The notes under the pieces were generated by a model, which was given only the letters and a program-made list of their open reading frames with translations, had not been told where the DNA came from and searched no databases. DNA of 9,587 nt from a bacterium (lineage in GTDB: Bacteria > JAMCPX01). The stretch's first letter is position 1. The number at the start of each line of letters is the position of its first letter. Location of the stretch: contig JAJYLM010000075.1 of the NCBI GenBank assembly GCA_021787655.1, forward strand, positions 1 to 9,587, written 5' to 3'. The translations under genes were made by a program, and so were the position numbers. Shown one piece after another: positions 6,763-9,587 of the stretch.

Positions 6763-6791
6763 TAGATATGGTTTATGGTTGTCCGTATAAT
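6763..6791 (+). promoter_or_regulatory. Possible promoter of the acyl-CoA synthetase gene
   Basis: A perfect TATAAT is at 6786-6791, and TAGATA (4 of 6 to TTGACA) is 17 bp upstream at 6763-6768. It would give a leader of about 115 bases before the ATG at 6915. It overlaps the leftward promoter and the 5' end of the riboswitch, so the two directions may compete for polymerase. Confidence 0.45.
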
Positions 6792-6798
6792 TTGTCAA
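6770..6798 (-). promoter_or_regulatory. Probable promoter of the B12 operon
   Basis: A perfect sigma70-type -35 box TTGACA lies at 6798-6793 on the minus strand. The -10 is poor: TAAACC at 17-bp spacing, or CATAAA at 15-bp spacing. Either would start transcription just before the riboswitch, as expected. The -35 is convincing and the -10 is not. Confidence 0.45.
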
Positions 6799-6914
6799 GA
6801 GTTTTTTCAAACTTGAGCGTACACCTGTTTACGTTGAGCTCTCTGGCGGCGTTCCAACAGGAGCTATTGACTTCGCAGCGTTTTGTAGTTAAGCAAAAGA
6901 TGAGGAGGAATGCT
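6799..6914 (+). other. Untranslated leader of the acyl-CoA synthetase gene
   Basis: I see no gene here. Two small stems are possible and exclude each other. CCTGTT (6824-6829) can pair with AACAGG (6856-6861). AGCTC-T-CTG (6837-6845) can pair with CAG-GAGCT (6858-6865), eight pairs with one bulge. A strong ribosome-binding site, GAGGAGG, is at 6902-6908. No known riboswitch or attenuator is recognised. Confidence 0.4.
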
Positions 6915-8708
6915 ATGAAATACAAGAATATTCCGGAAATGTTTTTTACCCAGGCTCAAAAGTACGGGGACAAGCCGGTTCAGCAGTACAAGAAAAACGG
7001 CACCTGGAACAATCTGTCATGGAACGACGTCAAATCGATCGTTGAACAGGTCGGACTCGGACTTGTCGAACTTGGGGTCCAGCAGAAAGACAATGTCTGT
7101 CTTCTGTCCGAAAACAGGCCGGAATGGGCACACGCAGACCTCGGTATCATCAGTGCCGGCGGTGTCAACGTCCCCATCTATGCAACGAACACACCCCAGC
7201 AGGTCGAGTACATCGTCAATGACGCAAACGCCCGGTTCATATTCGTATCCACCAAAGCCCAGCTCGATAAGGTCCTGAAGATACGGTCGCAGGTCCCGAA
7301 CCTCAAGAAGGTCATTATCCTCGATGACCTTGATGCGAACCCGGCGCCCGATTTTGTGATCACGCTTGATGCACTGAAAAAGATGGGCAAGCCCGAGAAG
7401 GACAAAAAGGTGCTGGACGGCCGGTCCCAGGCGATCCAGCCGGACGATATCATCACGATCATCTATACGTCCGGGACGACCGGTGACCCGAAAGGCGCCA
7501 TGCTGACCCACAAGAACATCCTCTCGAACTGCGAAGATATTTCGGCACTCGTGCCGCTCAACGATACCTACGTGGCCCTGTCATTCCTCCCCCTCAGCCA
7601 CGTGTTCGAACGGACTGCCGGCTATTACGGCATGCTGTTTTACGGTGCGACCATCGCATACGCCGAGAGCATCGATAAGATCGTGGACAACATGGCAGAG
7701 GTGAAACCGCTCGTCATGGTCTCCGTACCGAGGGTCTACGAGAAGATGTACGCGAAGATCATCGAGGGCGTCGAAACCGGCGCTCCGTCGAAAAAGAAGA
7801 TCTTCTACTGGGCCGTTGCAACGGGCAAGCAGACCATACCGTACAGGCTCGGCGGCAAGCCCTTGCCTATCGGACTGAGCATTAAATATGCGCTTGCGAA
7901 GAAGCTCGTCTTCAGCAAGATAAAAGCCATCCTGGGCGGAAGGCTCCTGTTCTTCGTCTCGGGCGGTGCGCCGCTCTCGAAGGACCTGGGAGAGTTTTTC
8001 TATGCAGCGGACGTCAGTATCGTCGAGGGTTACGGGTTGACCGAGACCTCGCCTGTGCTGACTGTCAATCCGTACGGCAAGATGAAGTTCGGCACCGCGG
8101 GCAAACCCATTCCGAACTGCGAGATCAAGATCGCGCCTGACGGAGAAATCCTCGCTCGCGGTCCTATGATCATGAAGGGCTATTTCAAGAAGCCCGAGGC
8201 GACCGCGGAAGCTATCGAAAAAGACGGGTACTTCCACACCGGTGATATCGGTTTTCTGGACAATGAAGGCTACCTCCATATCACGGACCGGAAGAAAGAC
8301 CTCATCGTCACGGCAGGCGGCAAGAACATAGCGCCCCAGCCCATAGAGAACCTGCTCAAAATGAACCGCTACATCGAACAGGTTGCGATGATCGGAGACA
8401 AGAAACCATACTGTGTGGCCCTCGTCGTCCCCAAGTTCGATGCACTCGAAGCGTACGCAAAGCAAAACAATATCGCGTACAAGAGCCGCAAGGACCTTGT
8501 CGACCACCCGAGGATCGTGGAGCTCGTGCAGAACGCCATCGACAGCATCAATGCCTCGCTCGCCAAGTATGAAACCATCAAAAAGATAAAGATCCTGCCG
8601 AACGAATTCTCGCAGGAGACCGGTGAACTCACCCCGACCCTGAAGGTAAAGAGAAGGGTCATCATGGAGAAATACAAGGACATCATCGAGGAACTCTACG
8701 CCCAGTAA
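6915..8708 (+). CDS. Long-chain-type fatty acid:CoA ligase (AMP-forming acyl-CoA synthetase)
   Basis: This enzyme activates a fatty acid to acyl-AMP and then to acyl-CoA, for beta-oxidation or lipid synthesis, in the cytoplasm or at the inner face of the membrane. The 597-residue product is a full-length ANL-superfamily protein: the P-loop-like motif YTSGTTGDPKG (184-194), LPLSHVFERTAGYY, YGLTETSP (373-380), HTGDIG with Asp444, ITDRKKDLIVTAGGKNIAPQPIENLL with Arg459, and the C-terminal LTPTLKVKR with Lys577 matching the lysine needed for adenylation. The overall pattern is that of the large FadD15/FAA-type ligases (COG1022) and not of acetyl-CoA synthetase; chain length cannot be fixed from sequence. 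ATG 6915 follows GAGGAGG by six bases. The frame stays open back to 6768, but that extension reads promoter and leader DNA and is not credible as protein. Confidence 0.95.
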   Translation: MKYKNIPEMFFTQAQKYGDKPVQQYKKNGTWNNLSWNDVKSIVEQVGLGLVELGVQQKDNVCLLSENRPEWAHADLGIISAGGVNVPIYATNTPQQVEYIVNDANARFIFVSTKAQLDKVLKIRSQVPNLKKVIILDDLDANPAPDFVITLDALKKMGKPEKDKKVLDGRSQAIQPDDIITIIYTSGTTGDPKGAMLTHKNILSNCEDISALVPLNDTYVALSFLPLSHVFERTAGYYGMLFYGATIAYAESIDKIVDNMAEVKPLVMVSVPRVYEKMYAKIIEGVETGAPSKKKIFYWAVATGKQTIPYRLGGKPLPIGLSIKYALAKKLVFSKIKAILGGRLLFFVSGGAPLSKDLGEFFYAADVSIVEGYGLTETSPVLTVNPYGKMKFGTAGKPIPNCEIKIAPDGEILARGPMIMKGYFKKPEATAEAIEKDGYFHTGDIGFLDNEGYLHITDRKKDLIVTAGGKNIAPQPIENLLKMNRYIEQVAMIGDKKPYCVALVVPKFDALEAYAKQNNIAYKSRKDLVDHPRIVELVQNAIDSINASLAKYETIKKIKILPNEFSQETGELTPTLKVKRRVIMEKYKDIIEELYAQ

Positions 8709-8735
8709 TCGCGGGATTCGCAGGGCCGGCAGCCG

Positions 8736-8753
8736 CCGGTCTCTCCGGACCGG
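8736..8753. other. GC-rich hairpin between the ligase and hydrolase genes
   Basis: CCGGTC (8736-8741) and GACCGG (8748-8753) form a perfect 6-bp stem with a 6-base loop, 28 bp after the ligase stop. No T-run follows, so it is not a standard terminator. A looser stem, AACC...GGTT with T's after it (about 8773-8797), is a weak terminator candidate. The two genes may therefore be only partly cotranscribed. Confidence 0.4.
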
Positions 8754-8833
8754 ATGGACACGGGCAGGCCGGAACCGGTTTTGCTGCCGCTGGTTTTTAC
8801 TTTCTACCGGGGGATGAATACCTTCTCATTAAG

Positions 8834-9587
8834 ATGAGTGACACCGAAGAACACAAACACACACATGCGCATAAGCACCATGATGCGCTGCTGGAGAACA
8901 AGCTTCTGGAGGACGGGCTGATCCACAGGATCGTCCTTCCGCTTCCGTTTCCGCAGGTACGGCAGATCAACGCGTACATCGTCGGCAGGAAGAACTATGT
9001 CCTTATCGACACAGGCATCCGGACAGACGATTCCTACAACCTGCTCACCGCCTATCTTGCTGCGAACAACATCCGGCACATCGACGCCATCTACATTACG
9101 CACGGCCACGTGGACCACTTCGGCGCAGCGCAGAAACTCGTCAGAGACGGCATTGCAGACAATAAAATTTTTATCCACCAGAAAGAGATAGCCAATATCA
9201 ACAACGAGTATGACGAGGTGTTGTACGGAAACTACCTCAAGAGCTACGGCATACCCCAGGACATCCTCGAGATGATGCGCTATGCATCCGCCTTTTTCGA
9301 CACCATGGCTGACCGGCTCGGCGAGGCGTCCTTCATCGACCGCGGCATGCAGATCGGGTACGACGGCGGCACCTTCGAGATCATCCTGACCCCCGGTCAC
9401 ACCAGCGGGTCTGTTTGTTTCTACGACCGTGAGAAGGGTTTCATGCTGTCCGGAGATACCCTGCTTTCCAGGCTTTCGCCGAACCCGCTGCTCGACCTCA
9501 ATATCGACGGCGGCAGACGGAAGAGCCTGGTCGAGTATATCGCATCGCTCAGCGTTCTCTACGCCATGGACATCAAAACCGTGTACC
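8834..9587 (+). CDS. Metallo-beta-lactamase-fold hydrolase with histidine-rich N-terminus, cut by window edge
   Basis: The reading frame from ATG 8834 gives 251 residues to the window end with no stop. It has the metal-binding motif HGHVDH (His90, His92, Asp94, His95), TPGHTSGS with His189, and SGDTL with Asp208, plus LIDTG at 57-61. This is the standard dinuclear-metal MBL set, closest in style to glyoxalase II-like hydrolases; the substrate is unknown. An insert of about 50 residues (roughly 120-170, EYDEVLYGNYLKSYG and following) lies between the first and second metal motifs. The first 16 residues contain six histidines (7, 9, 11, 13, 15, 16), a likely metal-binding tail. The start has no Shine-Dalgarno sequence, but no ATG, GTG or TTG lies upstream in this frame back to the ligase gene, and the next in-frame ATG is far inside the fold. 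It follows the ligase gene after 125 bp on the same strand. Confidence 0.9.
   Translation, partial: MSDTEEHKHTHAHKHHDALLENKLLEDGLIHRIVLPLPFPQVRQINAYIVGRKNYVLIDTGIRTDDSYNLLTAYLAANNIRHIDAIYITHGHVDHFGAAQKLVRDGIADNKIFIHQKEIANINNEYDEVLYGNYLKSYGIPQDILEMMRYASAFFDTMADRLGEASFIDRGMQIGYDGGTFEIILTPGHTSGSVCFYDREKGFMLSGDTLLSRLSPNPLLDLNIDGGRRKSLVEYIASLSVLYAMDIKTVY

Noticed and set aside
6445..6790. Plus-strand open frames across the riboswitch
   Set aside because: They read the reverse complement of the btuB signal codons and the aptamer. The RNA consensus explains the sequence better.
6768..6914. N-terminal extension of the acyl-CoA synthetase from ATG 6768
   Set aside because: It would translate the TATAAT box and the leader, while ATG 6915 has a strong ribosome-binding site and the normal family N-terminus.
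7581..8507. 308-residue open frame on the minus strand
   Set aside because: It lies wholly antisense to the acyl-CoA synthetase, whose motifs are unmistakable, and its translation shows no recognisable domain. It is a codon-bias shadow in GC-rich DNA.

Overview
This 9.6-kb window comes from a bacterium with an outer membrane. It encodes a TonB-dependent receptor and a lipoprotein, has moderately high GC, and carries dispersed GGGGCAA/TTGCCCC palindromic repeats. The gene content and repeat style would fit a Nitrospirota- or Desulfobacterota-like lineage, but that is an impression from memory and not a placement.

Positions 1-6558 hold one long leftward (minus-strand) vitamin B12 locus. In transcription order it is: a cobalamin riboswitch (about 6762-6603) with a Shine-Dalgarno-sequestering hairpin (6587-6564); a BtuB-type receptor (6558-4639); a lipoprotein with YncE/YVTN-type beta-propeller repeats (4585-3404); cobU (3291-2668); cobT (2653-1535); cobS (1554-700); and the N-terminal part of cobQ/cbiP (639 to the window edge). 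The receptor would import cobalamin or cobinamide, and the propeller lipoprotein may be a surface or periplasmic partner of it. CobU, CobT and CobS make up the nucleotide-loop assembly route: cobinamide activation, alpha-ribazole-phosphate formation and final joining. CobQ amidates the corrin ring. Placing a B12 sensor at the head of this run suggests that uptake and late synthesis are switched off together when B12 is plentiful.

Positions 6559-6914 form a divergent regulatory region. Besides the riboswitch it holds apparently overlapping back-to-back promoters. Rightward from it run a long-chain-type acyl-CoA synthetase (6915-8708) and, after 125 bp, a metallo-beta-lactamase-fold hydrolase with a histidine-rich N-terminus (8834 to the window edge, truncated). 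These two have no obvious B12 link.

Three points stand out. First, cobU carries an in-frame insert of about 45 residues built from GGTTnCCCCTrC repeat units, matching the palindrome just upstream of the gene; this looks like a repeat element tolerated inside an essential-type enzyme. Second, the lipoprotein beta-propeller next to BtuB recalls the Bacteroidetes BtuG-BtuB arrangement. Third, the riboswitch expression platform can be read almost base by base.
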